The position numbers were made by a program, and so were the translations under genes. The notes under the pieces were generated by a model. It was not told the DNA's origin and did no database searches. It saw only the letters and a program-made list of their open reading frames with translations. Below, one piece after another: positions 22,318 through 30,325 of a stretch of DNA of 64,000 bases (the stretch's first letter is position 1; each line of letters opens with the position of its first letter). This DNA comes from JACCVL01 sp963704295 (lineage in GTDB: Bacteria > Actinomycetota > Actinomycetes > Propionibacteriales > Nocardioidaceae): NCBI GenBank assembly GCA_963704295.1, contig OY969884.1:744001-808000 (forward strand), in the 5' to 3' direction.

Positions 22318-23607
22318 TTGGACGACGAACGGGTGTTGGCTCACCGTGTGCTGGGGCTCCCCGCGCACCCGGCCAGCGCTGGACTCGCCCGCCGAATGGT
22401 CAGCGAGACACTCGTCGAAAGCGGCATCCCGGACGACATCGCCGACAGCGCGCAGCTGCTGGTCAGCGAGGTCGTGACGAACGCCATCGTGCACGCCCGC
22501 TCCGACGTCGGTCTCACCGTCTCGGTCTCCGGCGGCGAGGTGCGCGTGGAGGTGTCGGACCACAGCCCGCACGTCCCGGCGCCGCGCGCCCACGATCACT
22601 CGGCCATCACCGGACGCGGGCTGGAGCTGGTGTCCGCGCTGGCCGACAGCTTCGGCGTCCGTGTCGTCGACGACACCGGCAAGGTGGTGTGGTTCACCGT
22701 CGGTGGCCGGCCGGAAGGCAAGAACAACGTCGACCGTGGCGCGGCGCGGGAGAGCGTCGAGCTGCAGCGGGACACGACCACGGTGCTGCTGCGGGGGGTT
22801 CCGGTGGTGCTGTTCCGGGCCTGGGAGCAGCACGCGGCGGCGCTGCTCCGCGAGTCACTGTGGGTGCACCTGGCTTCGGACGCGGAGGGCGCGGAGCGGG
22901 AGATCGACGAGATCGCCGCGGTCAACGCGGCGCTTGCCGTCCTCGGCGAGCAGGCCGCGCGGGCGATCGACGACACCAGTGACGACGTCAGCCGCACCCT
23001 CGACCTAGCCGTGGCGATCCCGCTGGACGTCGTGCCGCGGTTCGCGCTCCTCCCCGCGACGCTGAACCGGGCTCTCGACCTGGCCGCTGCCGGTCAGCTG
23101 CTCACCCCGACCAGTCAGCCCGAGGTGGTGGCGCTGCGGAACTGGCTGTGCGACGAGGTCGTCCGGCAGGGCACCGGCCTGGCGCCGTCGCCGTGGACCG
23201 GCCTGTCGGAGCACCACGCCGAGCCGCACGCGCCGCAGAAGCGGCCGCCGGACTGGGACACGGCCGCGGTCGACGGCTCGGATCAGGCGGTGATCGCCGC
23301 CGACGACAGCAACCGGATCGTGGCGGCCAGCGAGGGGGTGGCCAAGCTGCTGGGGTGGACCCGTGCCGAGTTGGTCGGGCAGCGCATCGTCGCGATCGTG
23401 CCGGAGGATCTGCGGGAGCGGCACATCGCCGGCTTCACCCGCTACCTGATCACCGGCCAGGCGCACATCATCGGCAGCCCGGTGACCCTGCCGGCCCGGT
23501 GCCGGGACGGCGAGACGGTGGACGTCCGGCTGACCCTCGAGGTGGTCGAGGCAGCAGGCGGCCGGACGGTCTTCGTCGGCACCTTCGAGCCGGCCCTGCC
23601 CGACTGA
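22318..23607 (+). CDS. Histidine-kinase-type ATPase (anti-sigma-like) with PAS domain
   Basis: 429 residues. The N-terminal HATPase_c domain (about 15-130) shows the N-box VSEVVTNAIVHA and later motifs VEVSDHS and GRGLELVSALADSFG, as in RsbW-type anti-sigma kinases. The middle region (about 140-290) is helical and unrecognised. A C-terminal PAS domain (about 320-425: AVIAADDSNRIVAASEGVAKLLGW ... RDGETVDVRLTLEVVE) suggests signal input. I took the TTG at 22318 because GGGAG lies 6 bases before it; a GTG at 22333 lacks such a site. No anti-anti-sigma partner is adjacent; a SpoIIE-type phosphatase gene lies about 4 kb away on the other strand. Confidence 0.85.
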   Translation: MDDERVLAHRVLGLPAHPASAGLARRMVSETLVESGIPDDIADSAQLLVSEVVTNAIVHARSDVGLTVSVSGGEVRVEVSDHSPHVPAPRAHDHSAITGRGLELVSALADSFGVRVVDDTGKVVWFTVGGRPEGKNNVDRGAARESVELQRDTTTVLLRGVPVVLFRAWEQHAAALLRESLWVHLASDAEGAEREIDEIAAVNAALAVLGEQAARAIDDTSDDVSRTLDLAVAIPLDVVPRFALLPATLNRALDLAAAGQLLTPTSQPEVVALRNWLCDEVVRQGTGLAPSPWTGLSEHHAEPHAPQKRPPDWDTAAVDGSDQAVIAADDSNRIVAASEGVAKLLGWTRAELVGQRIVAIVPEDLRERHIAGFTRYLITGQAHIIGSPVTLPARCRDGETVDVRLTLEVVEAAGGRTVFVGTFEPALPD

Positions 23608-23624
23608 CCTGACCGGGCGCCGGC

Positions 23625-25988
23625 TCAGGTCAGCGACAGGGCGGCCAGCGCCCCGTTGACGATGCTGCCCGGCAGCAGGTCGTGCAGGCCGTAGAGGTCC
23701 TGCACGGACCCCGACTGCCCGAACGAGTCCACCCCGAGCGGTACGCAGGGCACCCCGAGCGCCGAGCCCAGCCAGGCCATCGCGTGCGATCCGGCGTCGT
23801 GCACCGTGACGACGGGCGCCCGCCGGTCGAAGGCCGTGCGCAGCGCGCCGGGAACACTCGGCGCGGTCGCCGTGCGCACCCCCTGCCGCAGCGTGCGCTG
23901 CCACGCCGAGTACAGCCGATCCAGTGAGGTCACGTCGACCACGTGCGCGGCGATCCCCTCGTCGGCCAGCTCCGCGGCTGCGGCAAGCGTCTCCGGGAGC
24001 ACCGCCCCGGACGCGGCCAGGTGGACAACCGGCGTGCTCGGGTCCTCGAGCTCCGGGTGCTCGTGCTGGGCGTCGACCAGGCGGTAGGCGCCCGCGAGCA
24101 CCTGCCGTCGCAGCACCGCGTCGCCCAGCCGCGTTCGCGCCGCCTCGAACGGCGCCTGGTCCACCGGGCGGGTGCTCAGCCGGAAGTAGTAGGCGCCGTC
24201 CTCGGTCGGTGCCGCGGTCGCCGCGGCCGTCGACCCCGCCGCGATCCGTCCCAGGGCGTCGCACAGCAGCCAGTCCAGCGGCTGCGCGTAGGCCGGCTCG
24301 ACGAACGTGACGCCGGGCAGCTCCAGCCCCACCGAGGCGGTGATCGTGGACTGGTGCGCGCCGCCCTCAGGAGCAAGGGTCACCCCGGACGGCGTGCCGG
24401 CCACGACGAACCGGGAGCCCGAGTAGGTGCCGTACAGGAACGCGTCCAGGCCGCGCAGCACGAACGGGTCGTAGACGGTCCCCACCGGCAGCAGCGGCTG
24501 GCCGGACAGGTCCCAGGACAGTCCGAGCTGGCCGAGCAGCAGGAACAGGTTCATCTCCGAGATGCCGAGCTCGAGGTGCTGACCCTCCGGTCCCTCCGCC
24601 CAGCGCAGCATCCGGTCCTCGTTCCAGGACCGGCGCTCCTCCGGCGCGAAGACCCCGAGCTTGTTGATGAACCCGGCAAGGTTGGTCGAGGTGGCCACGT
24701 CGGGTGCCGTGGTCACCAGGTAGGGCGCGACCTCCGGGTCCCGGGCCAGGTCGACGAGCACCCGGCCGAAGACCTCCTGGGTGCTGATCGGCTTGCTGGC
24801 GCGGGGGCGGGTCTGCTCGGGCACGGTGACGGGCAGCCCGCGCTCCCTGGCCGGGCGCACCAATGCCTCCCGGCGGCTGTTCACCCAGATCCCGGCCGGG
24901 CTGGCGGGGTCGATCCGCTCCCACTCGGTCGAGGAGTCGAGTCCGTGCTCGGTGCGCAGCGCGTCGATCTGCTCGCCGGACAAGAGGGCGGAGTGGTTGC
25001 GCGGGTTGCCGGCGATGGGCAGCCCCCACCCCTTGACGGTGTACGCGAACACGACGCTGGGCCGGTCGGTGACCGCGTCGCACTGGGCGTAGGCGTCAAG
25101 CAGGGCGTCGAAGTCGTGCCCGCCGAGGTCGGTCACCAGTGCCGCCAGCTCGTCGTCCGGAACGTCGGCGACGACGTCCCCGACGGCGCCGGCGGCACCG
25201 TCGAGGAACCGCTCGCGCAGGGCGGGCCCAGCGAGCCCGAACAGCGACTGGTACTGCTCGTTCGGCATCGCGTCGATCCAGTCCCGCAGCTTCTCGCCCC
25301 CGGGCTGGGCGTACGCGGCCTCGAGCCGACGGCCGTACTTGACCTCGACCACATGCCAGCCGGCCGCCTCGAACTGCCCGGTCCACTGCGCGATCCGGAC
25401 GCCCGGGATGACCCGGTCCAGCGACTGCCGGTTGAAGTCGACCAGCCACATCACGTCGCCGAGTCCCGCGGTCGCCGGGTCCGCGACCGCTTCCCAGACG
25501 TTGCCCTCGTCCAGCTCCGCGTCACCGAGGATGGCAATGAACCGAGACCGTGGTCGGGTCCCGAAGTGGGCGTCGACGTAGCGCCGGGTCGCGGCCGCGA
25601 ACAGCGGAGCGGCCGCACCCAGGCCGACCGAGCCGGTGGAGAAGTCCACCTCGTCGGGGTCCTTGGTTCGCGACGGGTACGACTGCAGCCCGCCGAGGGC
25701 GCGCAGCCGGGTGAGATAGGACCGGTCGAGGTTGCCGAGCAGGTACTGGATGGCGTGGAAGACCGGCGAGGCGTGCGGTTTGACCGCGACCCGGTCCGGC
25801 GCCTCGAGATAGGCGAACCACAGCGCCGTCATCACGGTGACCAGCGAGGCGCTGGACGCCTGGTGACCGCCGACCTTCACCCCGTCGGCGGTGTCGCGTT
25901 CCCGGTTCGCCGCGTCCACGATGCGGGTGGACAGCCACAGCACCCGGCGCTGGATCTCGTCGAGGACGGCGTGGTCGGTCACGCGCAC
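23625..25988 (-). CDS. AceE-like (homodimeric pyruvate dehydrogenase E1-type) thiamine-diphosphate enzyme
   Basis: About 787 residues from a GTG at 25988 (VRVTDHAVLDEIQRRVLW); a GTG two codons later is an alternative. The thiamine-diphosphate motif is GDAELDEGNVWEA followed by FNRQSLD. The transketolase-like middle domain has LGISEMNLFLLLGQLG, and the C-terminal domain has SVDFGQSG-like VDSFGQSGSVQDLYGLH. It resembles the single-chain E1 of the pyruvate dehydrogenase complex but is about 100 residues shorter, mainly at the N-terminus where AceE docks to E2. No E2 or E3 gene is near, so it may act on another 2-oxo acid or as a transketolase-like enzyme. The frame is open far upstream, but that part overlaps the thiolase gene. 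Confidence 0.85.
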   Translation of the reverse strand: MRVTDHAVLDEIQRRVLWLSTRIVDAANRERDTADGVKVGGHQASSASLVTVMTALWFAYLEAPDRVAVKPHASPVFHAIQYLLGNLDRSYLTRLRALGGLQSYPSRTKDPDEVDFSTGSVGLGAAAPLFAAATRRYVDAHFGTRPRSRFIAILGDAELDEGNVWEAVADPATAGLGDVMWLVDFNRQSLDRVIPGVRIAQWTGQFEAAGWHVVEVKYGRRLEAAYAQPGGEKLRDWIDAMPNEQYQSLFGLAGPALRERFLDGAAGAVGDVVADVPDDELAALVTDLGGHDFDALLDAYAQCDAVTDRPSVVFAYTVKGWGLPIAGNPRNHSALLSGEQIDALRTEHGLDSSTEWERIDPASPAGIWVNSRREALVRPARERGLPVTVPEQTRPRASKPISTQEVFGRVLVDLARDPEVAPYLVTTAPDVATSTNLAGFINKLGVFAPEERRSWNEDRMLRWAEGPEGQHLELGISEMNLFLLLGQLGLSWDLSGQPLLPVGTVYDPFVLRGLDAFLYGTYSGSRFVVAGTPSGVTLAPEGGAHQSTITASVGLELPGVTFVEPAYAQPLDWLLCDALGRIAAGSTAAATAAPTEDGAYYFRLSTRPVDQAPFEAARTRLGDAVLRRQVLAGAYRLVDAQHEHPELEDPSTPVVHLAASGAVLPETLAAAAELADEGIAAHVVDVTSLDRLYSAWQRTLRQGVRTATAPSVPGALRTAFDRRAPVVTVHDAGSHAMAWLGSALGVPCVPLGVDSFGQSGSVQDLYGLHDLLPGSIVNGALAALSLT

Positions 25989-26029
25989 ATGATCGATGAC
26001 GGGTCGGGCGTCCCGGTAACCGGCCGGTC

Positions 26030-27244
26030 TCAGGGTCGCTCGAGCAGCACGGCGATCCCCTGGCCGACCCCGATGCACATCGTGACCAGCGCGCGCCGGG
26101 CATCGCGCTCCGCGAGCTCGACGGCCGCCGTCAGGGCCAGCCGGGCGCCGCTCATGCCCAACGGGTGGCCGAGCGCGATGGCGCCGCCGTTCGGGTTCAC
26201 GTGGTCGGCGTCGTCGGGCAGCCCCAGCTCGCGGAGCACCGCCAGCGCCTGGGCAGCGAAGGCCTCGTTGAGCTCGACCACGTCCACGGCGTCCACCTTC
26301 CAGCCGGCCCGCTCCAGCGCACGACGACTGGCCGGCACCGGGCCGACGCCCATCAGCCGAGGCGGCACGCCCGCGGTGGCCGCGCCGACCACCCGGGCCA
26401 GCGGCGTCCAGCCGTGCTCGTCGACCATCCGCTCGGACGCCACCAGCAATGCCGCCGCGCCGTCGTTGACCCCGCTGGAGTTGCCCGCGGTGACGCTGCC
26501 CCCGTCCCGGAAGGCCGGACGCAGCCGGCCCAGCTGCTCCAGCGACGTTGCGCGGGGGTGCTCGTCGGTGTCGACCTGTACGGGGTCCAGCCGACGGTGC
26601 GGCGGACCCTGCGGCACCGGCACCGGCACGATCTCCCGGGCCAGACGTCCGCGCTCCTGCGCGGCCACGGTCCGCTGCTGGGACCGCAGTGCGAAGGCGT
26701 CCTGGTCGGCCCGGTCGATCCCGTGCTCGGCCGCGACGTTCTCCGCCGTCTCCCCCATCGAGTCGGTGCCGTACACCCGCTCCATCGCGTCGTTCACGAA
26801 GCGCCAGCCCAGCGTGGTGTCGTGCACCTGCGGCGTCCGGGCGAAGGCCTGCTCCGGCTTGCTCAGCACGTACGGCGCACGGCTCATCGACTCGACCCCG
26901 CCGGCCAGCACCAGGTCCGCTTCGCCGGCGCGGATGCTGCGCGCCGCGATCGCCAGGGCGTCCGCGCCGGATCCGCACAGCCGGTTGACCGTCGTGCCGG
27001 ACACCTCGACCGGCAGCCCGGACAGCAGCACCGCCATCCGGGCCACGTTCCGGTTGTCCTCCCCTGCCTGGTTGGCACAGCCCAGGACGACGTCGTCCAG
27101 CCGCCCCCAGTCAACGCCGTCGTGCCGCTCCACCAGGGCGCGCAGGGCGTGCGCGGCGAGGTCGTCGGGACGCACCGCTGAGAGGGTGCCGCCATAGCGG
27201 CCGACCGGCGTGCGGACGCCGTCCACGAGATAGGCCTCGGGCAT
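26030..27244 (-). CDS. Thiolase (acetyl-CoA C-acyltransferase, 3-oxoadipyl-CoA thiolase-like)
   Basis: 404 residues with full thiolase motifs: active-site Cys90 in VNRLCGSG, GGVESMSRAPY, NEAFAAQA, GGAIALGHPLGMSGAR with the catalytic His, and the second Cys in MCIGVGQG. The overall pattern is closest to the PcaF/PaaJ branch (degradative thiolases ending aromatic or fatty acid catabolism). It starts with ATG at 27244, 12 bases after the phosphatase stop, and lies 41 bases before the AceE-like gene on the same strand. The partner suggests acyl-CoA production or use, but the pathway is unclear. Confidence 0.93.
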   Translation of the reverse strand: MPEAYLVDGVRTPVGRYGGTLSAVRPDDLAAHALRALVERHDGVDWGRLDDVVLGCANQAGEDNRNVARMAVLLSGLPVEVSGTTVNRLCGSGADALAIAARSIRAGEADLVLAGGVESMSRAPYVLSKPEQAFARTPQVHDTTLGWRFVNDAMERVYGTDSMGETAENVAAEHGIDRADQDAFALRSQQRTVAAQERGRLAREIVPVPVPQGPPHRRLDPVQVDTDEHPRATSLEQLGRLRPAFRDGGSVTAGNSSGVNDGAAALLVASERMVDEHGWTPLARVVGAATAGVPPRLMGVGPVPASRRALERAGWKVDAVDVVELNEAFAAQALAVLRELGLPDDADHVNPNGGAIALGHPLGMSGARLALTAAVELAERDARRALVTMCIGVGQGIAVLLERP

Positions 27245-27256
27245 CGGGGTTTCTCC

Positions 27257-28354
27257 TCAACGTCGGTGCAGGAAGACCAGCGCGCGGTCGTCGGCCGCGG
27301 AGTCCAGCCGCTCGAGCAGCCTCTGGGCGCCGTCCTCGAACCCGTCCCGGCTCATCCGCTCAGCCTCGCCGAGCAGCTTGTCGATGCCGAGGGTGTAGTC
27401 CCGCTCCGGTGTCTCGACCAGGCCGTCGGTGAACAGCATCAGGGCGTCCCCTGGCTGCAGCCGTCCGACCGTGGCCAGGAACTCGGCGTCCTCCAGCAGC
27501 CCGAGGGCTGGCCCAGACGACGTCAACACCTGCCACCTGCCGGACCCGGCGTGCAGCTGCACGCCCGGCGGGTGGCCGGCCGTGCGCAGTTCGAACTCGC
27601 CGCTGACCAGGCTCAGGGAGAGGTGGGCCGCCGTGGCGAATCCCTCGCTCCACTCCTGGCGTAGCAGGTACTCGTTGGCGGCTGGCAGGAAGCGGTCCGG
27701 CGGCAGCGCACCGAGCAGACCGCCGAACGCGCCCGACAGGAGCAGCGCGCGGGTGCCGGCGGACAGCCCCTTGCCGGACACGTCGACGACGACCACCTCG
27801 AGCGCGGCACCGTGCTGGGTCTTGGCGGCGGCGATGAAGTCGCCGGCGAACTGCGCGCCACCGGCCGACCGCATCACCGCCTGCGCGCTCCACCCGGGCG
27901 GCAGGTCGGGCAGCTCGCTCTGCGAGCGCAGCCGGTCCCGCAGGTCGATCAGCATCGACTCGCCGGTCAGGCCGAGCCGGCTGCGGCCAACCGCCACGGC
28001 CATGATCACCGCCGAGACGGCAAGCACGCCGACGACGGTCAGCCGCACGGTGGTGATCCCGATGATCCCGAGGACGCCTGCGATGCAGGCGGCCTGGATG
28101 CCGACCAACACGAGGAACGGGCGCAGCGACAGCACCAGGCTGCCCAACAGCAGCGGGACGCCGAAGGTGGTGATCGGGACCCACTGCTCCTCGGTGACCG
28201 CGAGCACCATCGCGCCGAAGGTGACGAAGAGCAGCCCGATCAGCGCCATCGACTGGGCGTCCTGCGAGCGTTGTGGGCGCGCCAGTGGACGCCCGCGCGA
28301 CTCGTCCAGAGGCGCGGGGCGACCACGAGCCCTGTCGGGCAGCAGACCGACCAC
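27257..28354 (-). CDS. Membrane-anchored SpoIIE/PP2C-type serine/threonine phosphatase
   Basis: 365 residues. About four membrane segments lie in the N-terminal third (about 36-125: ALIGLLFVTFGAMVLAV, FGVPLLLGSLVLSL, VLVGIQAACIAGVLGI, VVGVLAVSAVIMAVAVG). A cytoplasmic PP2C/SpoIIE domain follows (about 150-360) with metal-binding motifs GGAQFAGDFI, VVVVDVSGKG and LMLFTDGLVE. Such phosphatases dephosphorylate anti-anti-sigma proteins in partner-switching systems. No sigma-system gene is immediately adjacent, although the HATPase-PAS gene lies 4 kb downstream. It is followed at 12 bases by the thiolase on the same strand. Confidence 0.9.
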   Translation of the reverse strand: MVGLLPDRARGRPAPLDESRGRPLARPQRSQDAQSMALIGLLFVTFGAMVLAVTEEQWVPITTFGVPLLLGSLVLSLRPFLVLVGIQAACIAGVLGIIGITTVRLTVVGVLAVSAVIMAVAVGRSRLGLTGESMLIDLRDRLRSQSELPDLPPGWSAQAVMRSAGGAQFAGDFIAAAKTQHGAALEVVVVDVSGKGLSAGTRALLLSGAFGGLLGALPPDRFLPAANEYLLRQEWSEGFATAAHLSLSLVSGEFELRTAGHPPGVQLHAGSGRWQVLTSSGPALGLLEDAEFLATVGRLQPGDALMLFTDGLVETPERDYTLGIDKLLGEAERMSRDGFEDGAQRLLERLDSAADDRALVFLHRR

Positions 28355-28363
28355 CCGCCGACC

Positions 28364-29167
28364 TTAGCCGTCTGCGCAGGTCACCCGGGACTGGCACCGT
28401 GGGCACCAGTAGAGCCGTCGGGCCTCGAGCTCGTCGACCTGCACCGGCCCGCCGCAGACCAGGCAGGGCTCGCCCGCTCGGCCGTAGACGTAGTACCGCG
28501 GCCCGGTGCGCCGGCGCAGCCCGTGCTCGGGCAGCAGGGTGCGGATCCGACCGGTGCGGACGCCGTCGGCCAGCAGCCCTCCCAGGTCGTCCCACACCGC
28601 CAGCCAGCGGTCGCGATCCAGCTCGCGACCGGGCAGGTAGGGATGCAGCCGGTGCCGGAACAACACCTCGGCGCGGAACACGTTGCCGACCCCTGCGACG
28701 ACCGCCTGGTCCATCAGCAGTGCCCCGACCGGACGAGCAGACCGCGACAGCCGGGCCCATGCCCGGTCGGGCTCGGCGTCGCGGCGCAGCGGGTCGGGGC
28801 CGAGCCGGCCCACCAGCACGGACCGTTCCGCCGCGGTGAGCACCTCGCAGGCGGTCGCCCCGCGCAGGTCGAGGTACGACTCGGCCGACTCGATCCGCAT
28901 CCGTACCGCCCCCACCGGCGCCGGTGCGGGAGCGTCGCCGAGCGCGACCTTGCCGAACAGGCCGAGGTGCACGTGCAGGTGCCGGCCGGTGCCCACGTCG
29001 AGAAACAGGTGCTTGCCCACCGCCTCGGCCCGTCGCAGCGTACGGCCATCCAGCAGTGCGGCCCCGGCGGCGAACCTGCCCTGCGGGCTGGAGACGCGCA
29101 GCTGCTGCCCGCGGAAGCGGCGGCGCACATCGCGGGCCAGCCGGTGCAGCGTGTGGCCCTCAGGCAT
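28364..29167 (-). CDS. nei: Fpg/Nei family DNA glycosylase (endonuclease VIII-like)
   Basis: Base-excision repair enzyme removing oxidised bases. 267 residues. N-terminal PEGHT places catalytic Pro2 and Glu3 directly after the initiator Met, as in Nei and Fpg. The helix-two-turn-helix region is VGALLMDQAVVAGVGNVFRAEVLF. The C-terminal zinc finger is CLVCGGPVQVDELEARRLYWCPRCQ. PEGHT rather than PELPE favours Nei over Fpg. The start overlaps the end of rpiB by 8 bases on the same strand. nei-rpiB-nitroreductase-pepN matches a block I recall in M. tuberculosis (Rv2464c-Rv2467). Confidence 0.94.
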   Translation of the reverse strand: MPEGHTLHRLARDVRRRFRGQQLRVSSPQGRFAAGAALLDGRTLRRAEAVGKHLFLDVGTGRHLHVHLGLFGKVALGDAPAPAPVGAVRMRIESAESYLDLRGATACEVLTAAERSVLVGRLGPDPLRRDAEPDRAWARLSRSARPVGALLMDQAVVAGVGNVFRAEVLFRHRLHPYLPGRELDRDRWLAVWDDLGGLLADGVRTGRIRTLLPEHGLRRRTGPRYYVYGRAGEPCLVCGGPVQVDELEARRLYWCPRCQSRVTCADG

Positions 29168-29621
29168 CGGCGGCGCGGCTCCGCTCGTAGCCCGCGAGCT
29201 GGTCGAGCCGTCGACGGTGCCGGGGTTCGGCGCTGAACGCGGTGGCGAGGAACACCTCGACCAGCCGGATCGCCTCCTCGGTGGAGTGCATCCGGGCGCC
29301 GATCGCCACCACCTGGGCGTCGTTGTGCTCGCGGGCCAGCCGGGCGGTCTCCGGGCTCCACGCCAGTGCGGCGCGGATCCCGGCCACCTTGTTGGCCGCG
29401 ATCTGCTCGCCGTTGCCGGAGCCGCCGATCACCACGCCGAGGCTGCCCGGGTCCGCCGCGGTGGCCTCGCCCGTGGCCAGGCAGTACGGCGGGTAGTCGT
29501 CGTCGGGGTCGAAGGCGGGCGGGCCGTGGTCGACGGCCTCGTGGCCCTGATCGGCCAGCCACTCCGCCAGCCGGGCCTTGAGCTCGAAGCCGGCGTGGTC
29601 CGAACCGATGTGCACGCGCAT
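29160..29621 (-). CDS. rpiB: Ribose-5-phosphate isomerase B
   Basis: Interconverts ribose-5-phosphate and ribulose-5-phosphate in the pentose phosphate pathway. 153 residues. N-terminal MRVHIGSDHAGFELK, then GGSGNGEQIAANK, HNDAQVVAIGARMHS and RHRRRLDQLAGYE match the family closely. In the phosphate/isomerisation loop the E. coli-type cysteine is replaced by the Gly-Asn-Gly-Glu form seen in mycobacterial RpiB, where a glutamate acts as base. It overlaps nei by 8 bases and follows the nitroreductase gene by 22 bases. Confidence 0.96.
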   Translation of the reverse strand: MRVHIGSDHAGFELKARLAEWLADQGHEAVDHGPPAFDPDDDYPPYCLATGEATAADPGSLGVVIGGSGNGEQIAANKVAGIRAALAWSPETARLAREHNDAQVVAIGARMHSTEEAIRLVEVFLATAFSAEPRHRRRLDQLAGYERSRAADA

Positions 29622-29643
29622 GCGGCGCAGTCTCGCAGAGCGC

Positions 29644-30270
29644 TCAGTCGAAGATCGGGCCCTGCTCGCGGGTGCGCTTGAGCTCGTAGAAGCCCGGAGT
29701 GGCGGCGACCAGCCGGACGCCGTCCCACAGCCGCCCAGCCGCCTCGCCGCGGGGTGCGGGGGTCACCACCGGGCCGAAGAACGCGGTCCCCTCGACGGCG
29801 ATGACCGGCGTCCCGACGTCCATGCCGACCTGGTCCATGCCGGCGTGGTGTGACTTCTTCAGCGCCTCGTCGTGCTCGGTCGACTCCATCGCGTCCGCGA
29901 GCGACGCGGGCAGCCCCGCGTCGGCGAGCGCGGCCTCGACCGTCGCCCGGCTGCGCTCGGCCCCCTCGGGGTGGAACCGGGTGCCCAGCGCCGTGTAGAG
30001 GTCGGCGAGCACGTGGTCGCCGTGCTGCTCCGCGGCAGCGATGCAGACCCGGACCGGTCCCCAGGCGAACCGCATCAGCTCGGCGTAGGCGTCCGGGAGG
30101 TCCCTGCCGTCGTTCAGGTAGGCCAGGCTCATCACGTGGAAGCGGGTGGTCACCGGCCGCACCTGCTCGACCTCCAGCATCCAGCGCGAGGACAGCCAGG
30201 CCCACGGGCAGATCGGGTCGAACCAGAAGTCGGCGACGTCGCGCTCGGAGGCGGCGGGGGAAAGGTTCAC
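29644..30270 (-). CDS. Mycothiol-dependent nitroreductase (Rv2466c-like), single-cysteine variant
   Basis: 208 residues, DsbA-like thioredoxin fold. VADFWFDPICPWAWLSSRW aligns with the Rv2466c start, but the CPWC active site of Rv2466c is CPWA here (Cys21 kept, second Cys replaced by Ala). HVMSLAYLN, SHHAGMDQVGMDVGTPVI and ELKRTREQGPIFD are also conserved. Rv2466c reduces electrophiles with mycothiol; a single-thiol site is compatible with a mycothiol-adduct mechanism. Start ATG at 30270 lies 55 bases from the divergent pepN start, so the two share a promoter region. Confidence 0.9.
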   Translation of the reverse strand: MNLSPAASERDVADFWFDPICPWAWLSSRWMLEVEQVRPVTTRFHVMSLAYLNDGRDLPDAYAELMRFAWGPVRVCIAAAEQHGDHVLADLYTALGTRFHPEGAERSRATVEAALADAGLPASLADAMESTEHDEALKKSHHAGMDQVGMDVGTPVIAVEGTAFFGPVVTPAPRGEAAGRLWDGVRLVAATPGFYELKRTREQGPIFD

Positions 30271-30325
30271 TGTTCAATCATAGGCACCACACGCAGAGGT
30301 CGGCGGCGCGTGCGACGATTCCGCC

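Noticed and set aside
25989..26978. Upstream extension of the AceE-like frame
   Set aside because: The 330 extra codons overlap the thiolase gene on the same strand in another frame and are low complexity; the conserved part starts at the GTG near 25988.
23943..27197. Plus-strand open frame of more than 1000 codons
   Set aside because: It lies antisense to the AceE-like enzyme and thiolase, both with full catalytic motifs; composition has no recognisable domain.
27257..28354. Partner-switching operon with the HATPase-PAS gene
   Set aside because: The phosphatase and ATPase genes are on opposite strands with two metabolic genes between; functional pairing is possible but not an operon.
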